Assembly: GCA_030539165.1 (NCBI GenBank)
Contig: JAUNSO010000001.1
Span: 1 to 64,000 of the forward strand
Direction of reading: 5' to 3'
DNA length: 64,000 bases
Source: a bacterium
GTDB lineage: Bacteria > Bacillota > Clostridia > Lachnospirales > Lachnospiraceae
Shown here: positions 1 through 7,918 of the stretch, one piece after another
Layout of the letters: every line of letters starts with the position of its first letter
Position numbering within the stretch: the stretch's first letter is position 1
Translations under genes and position numbers: made by a program
Notes under the pieces: model-generated
What the model was told of the DNA's origin: nothing
Database searches by the model: none
What the model saw: the letters and a program-made list of their open reading frames with translations, nothing else

Positions 1-30
1 AAAGGACGCCAACATTGTTGACGTCCTTTT
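1..30 (-). terminator. Probable lexA transcription terminator
   Basis: An inverted repeat pairs bases 1-8 (AAAGGACG) with 22-29 (CGTCCTTT), with an inner CAAC/GTTG stem around an ATT loop. Read on the minus strand it follows the lexA stop after a few bases and ends in a T-run that the window edge cuts off. The A/T flanks on both sides mean it could also work in the other direction. The stem is seen directly; the terminator role is inferred. Confidence 0.7.
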
Positions 31-33
31 ATT

Positions 34-651
34 TTAGTGGTATAGGCGGAAGACTCCGTATACTTTGCCCAGGATTTCTACCTGGTCTACGATGATGGGA
101 TCCATCGTGTCGTTCTCAGGCTGCAGGCGGTAGTGACCGTCTTCTTTATAAAAGGTTTTGACAGTGGCTGAGTCGTCTACAAGCGCTACGACGGTGTCTC
201 CATTACGTGCTGTGTTACAGCGCTCTACGAAGATGCTGTCACCACTGTAGATGCCGACATTAATCATACTGTCACCTTTGACCTTCAAAACAAAGGACTC
301 TGCATTCGGCGCCATCTCGATCGGGAGAGGAAAGTAGCCCTCGATGTTCTGCTCAGCAAGGATTGGCTGACCGGCTGCGACTGTGCCAACAATCGGAATG
401 CTGGCCATTTCATGTCTGACGAGCTGAAAGCTGTCATCCATAATTTCAATTGCACGTGGCTTGGTCGGATCTCTGCGGATATAGCCGTTTTTCTCTAAGG
501 TTTCCAGATGAGAATGAACGGAAGAGGTGGACTTCAGATGAACAGCCTCACAAATCTCACGAACTGCGGGCGGATAACCTCTTTCTAATATTTCTTTTTT
601 AATATATTCTAAGATCTCAGACTGTTTGGATGTAATTTTACCAAATCCCAT
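34..651 (-). CDS. lexA: LexA, SOS transcriptional repressor with self-cleaving S24 peptidase domain
   Basis: LexA represses DNA-damage genes and is inactivated by RecA-stimulated self-cleavage. The 205-residue protein has the usual length. A winged-helix DNA-binding domain spans residues 1-70. The Ala93-Gly94 cleavage bond lies in VAAGQP. The Ser/Lys dyad is Ser128 (in GDSM) and Lys165 (in ATVKTF). The ATG is preceded by AGGAGG at good spacing. The gene is divergent from a LysM-containing YneA-like gene, the arrangement known in Bacillus subtilis, and LexA-like boxes lie between the two genes, so autoregulation is expected. All key residues are intact. Confidence 0.97.
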   Translation of the reverse strand: MGFGKITSKQSEILEYIKKEILERGYPPAVREICEAVHLKSTSSVHSHLETLEKNGYIRRDPTKPRAIEIMDDSFQLVRHEMASIPIVGTVAAGQPILAEQNIEGYFPLPIEMAPNAESFVLKVKGDSMINVGIYSGDSIFVERCNTARNGDTVVALVDDSATVKTFYKEDGHYRLQPENDTMDPIIVDQVEILGKVYGVFRLYH

Positions 652-684
652 ATAAAACCCTCCTTGAATGTATGTTCTGTTATC

Positions 685-713
685 AGTATAGCATATGAGT
701 TTTTAAAAAGCAA
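685..713 (-). promoter_or_regulatory. Putative lexA promoter
   Basis: On the minus strand a -10 of TATACT (685-690) and a -35 of TTGCTT (708-713) are separated by 17 bases and point to lexA. A weak LexA-like element (711-724, three mismatches to CGAAC-N4-GTTCG) overlaps the -35 side, and a better half-site (724-737, perfect GTTCG arm) lies just upstream. This would fit weak autorepression of lexA. The box positions are read from sequence; the activity is inferred. Confidence 0.5.
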
Positions 714-756
714 ACATATATTCCAAATATTTGTTCGATTTTTTGCTAAAAACCTA

Positions 757-785
757 TTGACACACGAACAATTGTTCGCTATAAT
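757..785 (+). promoter_or_regulatory. Consensus SigA promoter of the YneA-like gene, occupied by a LexA box
   Basis: A perfect TTGACA (757-762) and a perfect TATAAT (780-785) are separated by exactly 17 bases. A perfect 14-base palindrome, CGAACAATTGTTCG (765-778), fills the spacer. It matches the Gram-positive LexA box core CGAAC-N4-GTTCG. LexA bound here would block RNA polymerase directly, so the promoter should be strong when derepressed and tightly off otherwise. It reads into the YneA-like gene. Confidence 0.9.
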
Positions 786-791
786 AATCAC

Positions 792-818
792 AGAACAAAC
801 GTTTGCAACACTTGTTCG
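792..818 (+). promoter_or_regulatory. Two additional LexA-like boxes downstream of the SOS promoter
   Basis: Bases 792-805 (AGAACAAACGTTTG) and 805-818 (GCAACACTTGTTCG) each match CGAAC-N4-GTTCG with two mismatches. They abut each other, sharing base 805. The second keeps a perfect GTTCG arm, and the first contains the palindrome CAAACGTTTG. They sit in the initially transcribed region of the YneA-like gene, where extra LexA dimers would act as roadblocks. The matches are seen; occupancy is inferred. Confidence 0.55.
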
Positions 819-857
819 AGACATTGTATTCATAGAAGTTGAAAGGATGTGTGCAAT

Positions 858-1232
858 ATGGATTATAGTATGAGAAGCAAGGAAAGAAGTATCAGAAGAA
901 AAAAGCAGGTACATACACAGCGAATCATAATCTGTGCAGCCATTGCAGTGCTGATCATTTTATTCAGTATCATATTTGGAAGCAGATTTGCCTATGCGGA
1001 TGAAACAGAATCCGGTATGGTTTCTCAGAAATATTTCAAGAGCATTACAATAGAATCAGGAGATACACTGGAATCTATAGCCTCAGCATATATCAGCTCA
1101 GAATATAAAAATACATCTCAGTATATCAATGAAGTGAAAAAAATGAACAGAATGCTGGATGACGAGATCAAGACAGGTGATAGTCTGATCATACCTTATT
1201 ACGGATATACAATGACCGTTGCTGCTAAGTAG
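858..1232 (+). CDS. yneA: YneA-like LysM membrane protein, SOS-induced cell-division inhibitor
   Basis: A 124-residue protein with a basic N-terminus, one membrane segment at about residues 23-41 and an extracytoplasmic LysM domain at about 60-113 that includes SGDTLESIA and a TGDSLIIP end. YneA delays division during the SOS response in Bacillus. Size, topology, divergence from lexA and a LexA box inside the promoter all support that role here. The ATG at 858 was chosen because GAAAGGA (841-847) lies 10 bases upstream; an in-frame GTG at 849 is too close to it. Orthology to YneA is inferred from context and architecture, since LysM proteins are otherwise diverse. Confidence 0.85.
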   Translation: MDYSMRSKERSIRRKKQVHTQRIIICAAIAVLIILFSIIFGSRFAYADETESGMVSQKYFKSITIESGDTLESIASAYISSEYKNTSQYINEVKKMNRMLDDEIKTGDSLIIPYYGYTMTVAAK

Positions 1233-1276
1233 TTGTATAGGGAGCTCTGAATGAAGTAATTAATGCTCTGTGATGT

Positions 1277-1293
1277 CATAAAGTAGCTTTATG
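1277..1293. other. Small hairpin between convergent genes
   Basis: CATAAAG and CTTTATG form a 7-base-pair stem with a 3-base loop between the ends of the YneA-like gene and the recombinase gene. There is no T-run on either strand, so it is at best a weak bidirectional terminator. Confidence 0.3.
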
Positions 1294-1322
1294 CACATTA
1301 TATAAATATAACATTAGCAAAT

Positions 1323-2396
1323 CTATGAAGATGTCTGTCCCGGATTTTCTCTGAGTGTAACAGCACTGGCAGCCATACGACGGCGTTCATCTTCAAGGGC
1401 AGCATAGTGCTTTTTTGTTGTATTAACATCCTTATGGCCAAGAACATCAGCCACAAGATAGATATCACCTGTTTCACGATAGAGACTGGTACCGTATGTA
1501 CTACGTAGCTTATGTGGCGTTATTTTCTTTAGTGTTGTTACGGTCTCGGCATATTTCTTGACAAGCTTCTCCACAGAGCGGACGCTGATCCGTTTGTTCT
1601 GTAAAGAGAGGAATAATGCATCCTCATGACCGCTCTCGGGAATGATCTGGTGACGTTCTTCCATATAATCCAGTAATGCCTGCTCCACCTCAACACCAAA
1701 GTATACGACTGCTTCATATCCACCTTTACGGCGAATTAAGATACCGCCGTTTTTAAAGTCTACATCTTTCATATCCAATCCGACACATTCAGACACACGA
1801 ATACCTGTACCAAGCAGCAAAGTCATTAACGCAAGATCCCGGATTTTTGTTTTTTTATGATATTCCATTTGTTTTTCAGTCAGACTGGTTCCCTGTTCAA
1901 CCTGATCAAGTAAAATGGCCACTTCATCCGGATCCAAACGGATGATTTCTTTCTGATGAAGCTTTGGCATCTGTACAAGAGCCGCAGGATTTTTCTCAAT
2001 GAGTTCATTTCGGAAATAGAAATTATAAAAACTACGCAGACAAGCAAGCTTTCTGGATTTACCACGTTCATCATTTGTATATTCCTTGCCGTCTTTTTCA
2101 TAATAAGTAAGGTAATCCAGATATTCCGTAATATCCATAGGTTTGATTTCATCTAAAAGAGTAATCGGAAAATCTGTAATCTCCATTTTTCTGCATATGG
2201 GATTGGTGTCATGTAAAAATTCAAAGAAAATTCGCATATCATAAGCATATGCAAGTCTGGTACGGGCAGAAGTCGTTTCCTTGATCCCGGCAAAGAAGTC
2301 CCTGCAGAAGGAGGGGAGAGTAGTGATAACCTCACGCATTTTCAGCGTATTCTCGATATTCATTTGATCATGATAGTTTTTTGCAACTGGTTTCAT
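1323..2396 (-). CDS. Tyrosine recombinase/integrase, XerC/XerD-like
   Basis: A 357-residue site-specific recombinase with an N-terminal SAM-like core-binding domain (about residues 25-135) and a catalytic domain (about 150-340). In the numbering that starts four residues earlier, the catalytic set is Arg204 (GTGIRVSE), Lys228 (RRKGGY), His299 and Arg302 (HKLRSTY), His325 (LGHKD) and the nucleophile Tyr335 (TKKHY), so it should be active. I prefer the ATG at 2396 because AAGGA lies 11 bases upstream; the ATG at 2408 overlaps that site. It converges on the YneA-like gene. No flanking phage genes or att-like repeats are visible, so a chromosomal Xer-type role is more likely than prophage integration. 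Whether it is the dif recombinase cannot be told from the window. Confidence 0.85.
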   Translation of the reverse strand: MKPVAKNYHDQMNIENTLKMREVITTLPSFCRDFFAGIKETTSARTRLAYAYDMRIFFEFLHDTNPICRKMEITDFPITLLDEIKPMDITEYLDYLTYYEKDGKEYTNDERGKSRKLACLRSFYNFYFRNELIEKNPAALVQMPKLHQKEIIRLDPDEVAILLDQVEQGTSLTEKQMEYHKKTKIRDLALMTLLLGTGIRVSECVGLDMKDVDFKNGGILIRRKGGYEAVVYFGVEVEQALLDYMEERHQIIPESGHEDALFLSLQNKRISVRSVEKLVKKYAETVTTLKKITPHKLRSTYGTSLYRETGDIYLVADVLGHKDVNTTKKHYAALEDERRRMAASAVTLRENPGQTSS

Positions 2397-2543
2397 AGAT
2401 ATACACATCCTTAAACGAATCAGAAATAAATGAAAATATATTAATATGTAAAATGTACGAAAAAAATATAGAATATAAAATATTTATACAATATAAACAA
2501 AATAGAACACCATCAATCAACTATTCGTAAAACAAATATGAAA

Positions 2544-2568
2544 GTTTACATAATATATTTATGTAAAC
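2544..2568 (-). terminator. Hairpin downstream of the TtcA-family gene
   Basis: A 10-base-pair stem (GTTTACATAA with TTATGTAAAC) around a TATAT loop lies 11 bases beyond the stop of the TtcA-family gene, followed on the minus strand by a T-rich stretch. The stem is entirely visible. It has low GC content, so its terminating strength is uncertain. The surrounding region 2397-2579 is very AT-rich and holds no other feature I can support. Confidence 0.5.
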
Positions 2569-2579
2569 TAATGATTAAA

Positions 2580-3305
2580 TTATCGTGATTTTTCAGGCCA
2601 GCCTTTGATATTTCCATCCAAAATCGCCCGAAACATTCTTTCCTTTGCTCCGGGATGCTCCTGGTTTAATGATTTCAACAAATCCTTGGCATATTCGCGT
2701 TTTGTGAACCCATCTGCAGGGCAAGGACTCTTGGCAACAGGAAGCTCATACAGATTACGAAAACCGATGACATCAGACTCTGAGACATACATGAGTGGAC
2801 GTATCACGGTTAAATCCATACGATCAAGATAGGTGCGCGGTGAGAAGGTATGAAACCGCCCCTCAAAGATCATTGATAATAGCATTGTTTCTACGACATC
2901 ATCTTTGTGATGTGCATAAGCTACTTTATTACATCCGAGAGCTTTAATTGCTTCATTTAGAGCTCCCTTTCGCATTTTCGCACACAAAGAGCATGGATTT
3001 GTCTCTTTACGATCCTCAAAAACGATTTTACCGATCTCAGTCTTTACAATGGTATAATGTACCCCTAATTCATCACAAAGAGACTGAATCTGACTCAGAT
3101 CAAATCCCTCAAAGCCAAGATCAACGGTCACGGCCTCAATCTCATACGGATGCGGATAAAATCTTCTCATACCGGCAAGAGCGTAGAGCAATGTCAGACT
3201 ATCCTTACCGCCCGAAATCCCAACTGCAATCCGATCCCCATCCTCAATCATATCATAATCATCCAAAGCCCGCCGTACAAAGCTATATAACTGCTGTAAT
3301 TTCAT
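2580..3305 (-). CDS. TtcA-family tRNA thiolation enzyme (PP-loop ATPase)
   Basis: TtcA adenylates cytidine 32 of tRNA and replaces its oxygen with sulfur, using a [4Fe-4S] cluster. The 241-residue protein has the PP-loop SGGKDS at residues 31-36, a CSLC motif (Cys105, Cys108) and a third cysteine (Cys195 in SPCPADG). This matches the three cluster-ligand cysteines of TtcA. The start is the ATG with AAAGGA seven bases upstream; the longer frame would need an upstream TTG. It is bounded by hairpins on both sides and appears monocistronic. Firmicute relatives are often annotated only as TtcA-like ATPases, so the exact target nucleotide is not certain. Confidence 0.85.
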   Translation of the reverse strand: MKLQQLYSFVRRALDDYDMIEDGDRIAVGISGGKDSLTLLYALAGMRRFYPHPYEIEAVTVDLGFEGFDLSQIQSLCDELGVHYTIVKTEIGKIVFEDRKETNPCSLCAKMRKGALNEAIKALGCNKVAYAHHKDDVVETMLLSMIFEGRFHTFSPRTYLDRMDLTVIRPLMYVSESDVIGFRNLYELPVAKSPCPADGFTKREYAKDLLKSLNQEHPGAKERMFRAILDGNIKGWPEKSR

Positions 3306-3343
3306 AATAAAATTCCTTTTGCCTTTCAACCCACCAACAACAC

Positions 3344-3370
3344 AATAGTTTATCTATTCGATAAACTATT
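3344..3370. terminator. Strong AT-rich hairpin between the permease and TtcA-like genes
   Basis: An 11-base-pair perfect stem (AATAGTTTATC with GATAAACTATT) around a TATTC loop lies 69 bases past the stop of the AI-2E-type permease. Neither side has a full T-run. On the plus strand CTTTT follows, and on the minus strand a GT-rich stretch follows. A terminator for the permease operon is the simplest reading, but a regulatory element in the leader of the TtcA-like gene is possible. Confidence 0.5.
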
Positions 3371-3439
3371 CTTTTGCGAATAGTTGCGCATCGCTTTCCA
3401 TCACTCTTTTCAGTACAATGTGGCAGGTTCTTCGAGAGT

Positions 3440-4786
3440 TTATGATTGATCCGTATGATCTGTTTCATCTTTTTTTCGTTCATATGATACGGTTTTTTTA
3501 TTCTGAGTCACCTCAACCTTACGCTTGGAAAAGCGAATGGATGCACCGGAATGATCAGAATGATTGTTAATGTATGGATTTCCACAACTACTCATATAAA
3601 ATGTTGTTTCGTCAGTTAATCCTTTTTTCACAAGCTTCTGGTTGACAACTGTCTTAAATGCCGCATATATGACTGCAAATAAAGGTACACCTATAAACAT
3701 ACCCAATATACCCATCAATCCTCCGAATATCGTAATCGAGAAAATAACCCAGAAGCTCGATAGTCCTGTAGAATCTCCCAGGATTTTAGGGCCAAGTACA
3801 TTCCCGTCAAATTGCTGAAGAATCAATACAAATATCAAGAAATATAATGCCTTGACAGGGCTCACCATGAATATGATAATCGCACTCGGTACTGCTCCAA
3901 GATAAGGACCAAAGAACGGTATTACATTCGTGATGCCGACAATCACACTGACCAGCAATGCATATGGGAACTTTAATATTTCCATACCGGCATAACACAG
4001 AATGCCGATAATCAGCGAATCCAGGATCTTTCCGGTCAGGAACCCGCCAAAGGTCTTGTTTGTAAAGCGCAGATTATTTAAAAATGTATTAGCCCTGTCT
4101 TCATTTAAAAATGCATAAATCACCTTTTTAGACTGTGCACAGAACTTCTCTTTTCCTGCCAGCAGATAAATGGAAATAATAAAACCCAGTATAAAGTCCC
4201 ACGTACCGACAAGAAATGTCCATACACCGCCTAAAAGTGAATTAGAAGCCTGTGTCAGCATCTTCTGTGCACTCGGTAATGCCTGTGTGGTCAGCCAGTT
4301 TTCGATATCAGCCCAGTAATCTATGGTCAGCTTTTCTATCTCAGGATAGTTCTTCAGAGTGCCAGCAAGCCAGATACTGATCTGATTAAAATAGGTCGGC
4401 ACCTTAGATATAATACTCTGGATACTGGATAATAATTGCGGTACAATTAACATGATTAAGCTGTACAGTAATAATAAAAATATAACAGCCGTCAAAAAAA
4501 CACCGATATTACGAATCATCTTCTTCGTTTTATCAGTAATCCTGCATTTCAATTTGACGGCCAAAGGATACAGCAGCTTCTTTTCTATCGCATTGAGCAG
4601 AAAGGATAAAAGATATGCCAATCCAAGACCATCCAGAATCGGCATTAATACTTTTATAACACTTTTCCACATGATGGAAATATCCGCACCCTTAAACAAT
4701 GCATAATAAAATAAAATTGCACTGCATAATACAACTGTGCCAGTTACGCCCCAGTAAAGAAATTTTTTATCCCAATGATACTTCAT
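3440..4786 (-). CDS. AI-2E transporter family (TerC/PerM-like) membrane permease
   Basis: A 448-residue protein of the AI-2E transporter family (YdbI/PerM-like), with about eight membrane segments. The family signature region in its second half includes GITNVIPFFGPYLGAVP. Members are linked to export of small molecules or to Na+/H+ antiport, so the substrate cannot be read from sequence. A charged, Lys-rich C-terminal tail of about 70 residues extends past the last membrane segment. The start ATG has AGGAG upstream. It lies 14 bases behind the cytidylate-kinase-like gene and is probably co-transcribed with it. Confidence 0.85.
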   Translation of the reverse strand: MKYHWDKKFLYWGVTGTVVLCSAILFYYALFKGADISIMWKSVIKVLMPILDGLGLAYLLSFLLNAIEKKLLYPLAVKLKCRITDKTKKMIRNIGVFLTAVIFLLLLYSLIMLIVPQLLSSIQSIISKVPTYFNQISIWLAGTLKNYPEIEKLTIDYWADIENWLTTQALPSAQKMLTQASNSLLGGVWTFLVGTWDFILGFIISIYLLAGKEKFCAQSKKVIYAFLNEDRANTFLNNLRFTNKTFGGFLTGKILDSLIIGILCYAGMEILKFPYALLVSVIVGITNVIPFFGPYLGAVPSAIIIFMVSPVKALYFLIFVLILQQFDGNVLGPKILGDSTGLSSFWVIFSITIFGGLMGILGMFIGVPLFAVIYAAFKTVVNQKLVKKGLTDETTFYMSSCGNPYINNHSDHSGASIRFSKRKVEVTQNKKTVSYERKKDETDHTDQS

Positions 4787-4800
4787 CCGGCTGCTCTCTC

Positions 4801-5430
4801 CTATGACTGATTTCTTTTCTCGTAATCTTCAATAAACTGTGTAATCAGCTGTACAGTACCATCGACACCTAAAAGGCTGCTGTCAACAGAAAGATGGTAG
4901 CTGTCTGCATGCCCCCACTTCTTTGAAGAATAATAATTATAATAGTTTGAACGCTGCTTATCCTTTTTTGCAATCATTTCTCTTGCTTTATCCGGTTCCA
5001 GATTGTATTTCTCACTGATTCTTTTGATTCTGCTATCAAGATCAGCATGAATAAAAAGATGTACACAGTTTTTAAAATCAGACAATGCATAATCAGCACA
5101 TCTGCCAACGATCACACAAGGCCCCTCTTCTGCTATCTTCTTTATGGCATCAAACTGTGCAAGGAAAACCTTATGGCTGATCGGCATATCCACAAAAGAG
5201 GATGCATTATATCCGAATGAATATGTATCCATGACCAGATTATACAGAAAACTGCTGGTGGGCTTTTCATCATGATTTTCAAAAATCTCAGGACAAAGTC
5301 CACTGTCTTTTGCTGCTCGCTGCAGCAGCTCCTTATCATAGCATTTGATTCCGAAATTAGCCGCTAACTTCTCTCCCACTTCTCTTCCGGCACTACCAAA
5401 TTGTCTTCCTATTGTAATAATTGTCTTCAT
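4801..5430 (-). CDS. Cytidylate-kinase-like P-loop protein
   Basis: A 209-residue P-loop kinase of the cytidylate-kinase-like family. The N-terminus ITIGRQFGSAGREVGEKLA is the family's divergent Walker A region, followed by the lid region CVIVGRCADY. Members are distinct from the essential Cmk, and their substrates are mostly unknown. The ATG has AAAGGGG seven bases upstream. It is the first gene of a two-gene unit with the AI-2E-type permease and has its own promoter (5478-5506). Family membership is clear; physiological function is not. Confidence 0.8.
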   Translation of the reverse strand: MKTIITIGRQFGSAGREVGEKLAANFGIKCYDKELLQRAAKDSGLCPEIFENHDEKPTSSFLYNLVMDTYSFGYNASSFVDMPISHKVFLAQFDAIKKIAEEGPCVIVGRCADYALSDFKNCVHLFIHADLDSRIKRISEKYNLEPDKAREMIAKKDKQRSNYYNYYSSKKWGHADSYHLSVDSSLLGVDGTVQLITQFIEDYEKRNQS

Positions 5431-5477
5431 ACAATCACCCCTTTGAAAGATTAGAATTTCTCTAATTCTATAGTTTC

Positions 5478-5506
5478 AGTATACCTTATTTTACGAAAGA
5501 TGTACA
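5478..5506 (-). promoter_or_regulatory. Promoter for the kinase-like/permease operon
   Basis: Minus-strand TATACT (5478-5483) and TGTACA (5501-5506) are spaced 17 bases apart, just after the cstA terminator and 48 bases upstream of the start codon. A six-base inverted repeat, ATTAGA...TCTAAT (5450-5466), lies in the predicted leader and could be an operator or weak hairpin. Confidence 0.55.
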
Positions 5507-5510
5507 CATT

Positions 5511-5543
5511 AAAATAACCCCTTATACTGGGTATAAGGGGTTA
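5511..5543 (-). terminator. Intrinsic terminator of cstA
   Basis: A 13-base-pair stem pairs TAACCCCTTATAC (5515-5527) with GTATAAGGGGTTA (5531-5543) around a three-base loop, followed on the minus strand by TTTTAA. It begins 27 bases past the cstA stop. This is one of the clearest terminators in the window. Confidence 0.9.
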
Positions 5544-5570
5544 AAATACTGTTAAAACAATGTGTCCGTA

Positions 5571-7325
5571 TTAAGCCTTAGCTGATTCTTTTGACTGATT
5601 CATCAGTGTCTTAACACCATCAACTGCAAGAATAATGGCGAGAACGACTAACAATGCACTGATTGCAAAACGAACGATGCTCCAGCCTGCTTCTGTTCCA
5701 CTCATGATGTTTGAAAGATTTGTCTTTAAAGTGAAGCAAAGTGAAGTAATGGTAACGACCAGCATAAATGCCATAGGGATAAAGAACATTTTGTTCTTCT
5801 TGCCGATCTTTCCAAGCCATGTAGCTACTGCAAGCAGACCAAGAGCTGCCAGTAACTGGTTAGCAGCACCAAACAGAGGCCAGATCTTAGCATAGCCTGT
5901 CATACCAAGTGCAATACCAAGGACTACTGTAATCACTGTAGCCACATAAGGATTTACAAGAACCTTCTTATATCCTGTTGCATCCTCTGCTGACTGACCA
6001 GGCTCAAGCCAGAACTCCTGGAACATATAACGTGCAAGACGTGTAGCTGTATCCAGGGATGTCAGACAGAATACAGAAACAGCCAGAACAAGCATACTGT
6101 ATGCAACTGTGACAGCCTGGCTTTCTGCACCGACAAATGTGCCGATCATCTGTGAAATACCTTTTGCAAATACTGCTGTAGGTGCTGCAAGACCTGCTGA
6201 TTTTAATGCTTCAGGATCTGTAGCACTGACTGTGTTCCATACATATCCTACGGCACAAAGAGCGATAACAGCAACCACACACTCAATTAACATAGCGCCG
6301 TAACCAATCGGTAAAGCATCTTTTTCATTATCAATCTGTTTAGCGGTTGTTCCTGAAGATACCAGTGAATGGAATCCAGAAATAGCACCGCAGGCAATTG
6401 TAATGAATAATGCAGGGAATAATGTTCCCTTTGCAAACAAACCATTTCCGTTTGCAGCAGTAAAGCCTGTGAACGCAGGAATATCAAGACCTGCATTTCC
6501 TGTGCATGCTGCACCGATGATACCGATAAATGCAACTACTATCATAAAATAAAGAAGGAAAGAACTTAAATAATCACGCGGCTGTAACAGAATCCATACA
6601 GGTGTTACAGATGCAACCAGGATATAGAATCCAAGGATGATCATCCAAACCTTTGATGATAAAGTGATCGGATGCCAGTTCAAGCCGATTGCTACAATAA
6701 TGATGATACCGACAATACCCAGTACTGTAGAAATTCCAACAGGTGCATTTCTTCTGTATACAGCAAAACCAAATACGATAGCCAGAAGAATGAAGAGTAA
6801 TGAGATCATGGCTGTTGATGCATTTGCGTTTGCTGCTGCTTCTGCCATCTCAGGATTCACACCAAATGTGCTGGCCACGATAGAAGCAAATGCTGCTACT
6901 ACCAGAAGTAATGTCAGGTATGCAAATACAATAAACAGCTTCTTGGATTTTCCGCCCATTGAATCCGCAATGACTTCACCAATAGACTGTCCTTTGTGAC
7001 GAATAGATGCAAATAATGCACCAAAGTCATGTACGGCGCCAAAGAAAATACCACCGACGATGATCCAAAGGAATACGGGAACCCAACCAAATACGGCTGC
7101 CTGAATAGGTCCATTAATCGGGCCGGCACCTGCGATTGATGAGAAATGATGTCCCATTAAGACCGGTGTCTTTGCAGGTACATAATCAATACCGTCTTCC
7201 ATGTCATGGGATGGAGTTGTCTTACTCTCATCGACACCCCAGGTCTTTGCAAGCCATTTTCCATAGAATAAATAGCCGCAGACCAATAAGATAATACTTA
7301 GAACTAAAATTACTGCTGCATTCAT
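5571..7325 (-). CDS. cstA: CstA, carbon-starvation peptide/pyruvate transporter
   Basis: CstA-family proteins import peptides or pyruvate, often when carbon is limiting. This 584-residue protein is rich in membrane segments (about 15) and contains the family motifs VLMGHHFSSIAGAGPINGP near the N-terminus and FHSLVSSGTTAKQ in the middle. It is shorter than the roughly 700-residue Escherichia coli protein but in line with the shorter Firmicute forms. The start ATG (7325) has GGGAGG at correct spacing; an upstream ATG at 7355 belongs to the 3' end of the preceding gene. It follows that uncharacterised gene by four bases and ends at a strong terminator, making a two-gene operon. Confidence 0.95.
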   Translation of the reverse strand: MNAAVILVLSIILLVCGYLFYGKWLAKTWGVDESKTTPSHDMEDGIDYVPAKTPVLMGHHFSSIAGAGPINGPIQAAVFGWVPVFLWIIVGGIFFGAVHDFGALFASIRHKGQSIGEVIADSMGGKSKKLFIVFAYLTLLLVVAAFASIVASTFGVNPEMAEAAANANASTAMISLLFILLAIVFGFAVYRRNAPVGISTVLGIVGIIIIVAIGLNWHPITLSSKVWMIILGFYILVASVTPVWILLQPRDYLSSFLLYFMIVVAFIGIIGAACTGNAGLDIPAFTGFTAANGNGLFAKGTLFPALFITIACGAISGFHSLVSSGTTAKQIDNEKDALPIGYGAMLIECVVAVIALCAVGYVWNTVSATDPEALKSAGLAAPTAVFAKGISQMIGTFVGAESQAVTVAYSMLVLAVSVFCLTSLDTATRLARYMFQEFWLEPGQSAEDATGYKKVLVNPYVATVITVVLGIALGMTGYAKIWPLFGAANQLLAALGLLAVATWLGKIGKKNKMFFIPMAFMLVVTITSLCFTLKTNLSNIMSGTEAGWSIVRFAISALLVVLAIILAVDGVKTLMNQSKESAKA

Positions 7326-7329
7326 GTTT

Positions 7330-7851
7330 CTACCTCCCTTTTTTGTTTTTAACATGAATCATACTTTTCAAAAATTTCGCATTTTCATGGCCGCTTCCAT
7401 TGGTATAAACTTTGTCGGCAGTTAGATCAATCAAAGCGGTATGGAAATCCATCCATCCCAAAAGCGAAAATTGAAAATTCTTGTGAAGCCTGCATCTCCT
7501 CAGTGCTTTGACCGCATCCTGTTCACTTCGGTCACACACAAAAAGAGTCGTAATATATGTATACATATGACCAGGCTTTGGATCTATCAATGCCATACCC
7601 TTTTCATATGCATAATCACGACATTTCTCATAAATCATCTTATTAAAAACGGGAACAGAAAAAATATAGACATATTCATTGCTGTCAGCAGACCAGAGCT
7701 TGGCTTTTTTGACCAACACATACTTTTCAGAATGCACATAAAAAGAACATGTAGCAACTAATGGCAATTCTGCAGTTGCTTCACATTCCTCAACATCATA
7801 ATATGCTTCATAGCTTTTGATTACCTTATTTAAAGTTTCTTCGCGGGTCAA
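7330..7851 (-). CDS. Uncharacterised cytosolic protein co-transcribed with cstA
   Basis: A 173-residue protein I do not recognise. It has no signal peptide or membrane segment. It is mixed alpha/beta in character with several aromatic-rich stretches and a basic C-terminus. It lies four bases upstream of cstA and shares its promoter, which suggests a role tied to CstA, either as a regulator or an accessory factor; that is inference from context only. The only in-frame start is a TTG at 7849-7851. It lacks a good Shine-Dalgarno sequence, so the true start or translation level is uncertain. Confidence 0.7.
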   Translation of the reverse strand: MTREETLNKVIKSYEAYYDVEECEATAELPLVATCSFYVHSEKYVLVKKAKLWSADSNEYVYIFSVPVFNKMIYEKCRDYAYEKGMALIDPKPGHMYTYITTLFVCDRSEQDAVKALRRCRLHKNFQFSLLGWMDFHTALIDLTADKVYTNGSGHENAKFLKSMIHVKNKKGR

Positions 7852-7918
7852 CTTTGTTACCGGCTTTCTGCTTAGAATTTAAACGATTACTAAAAATAAT
7901 GTTAAAAATCTATTAAAA

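Noticed and set aside
1956-2156. An open frame on the plus strand opposite the recombinase gene.
   Set aside because: It has no ribosome-binding site and lies inside a gene with intact catalytic residues. It is a shadow frame.
2397-2579. Very AT-rich gap that could suggest an attachment site or foreign DNA near the recombinase.
   Set aside because: No direct repeats, tRNA end or composition change in neighbouring genes; only a terminator-like hairpin is supported.
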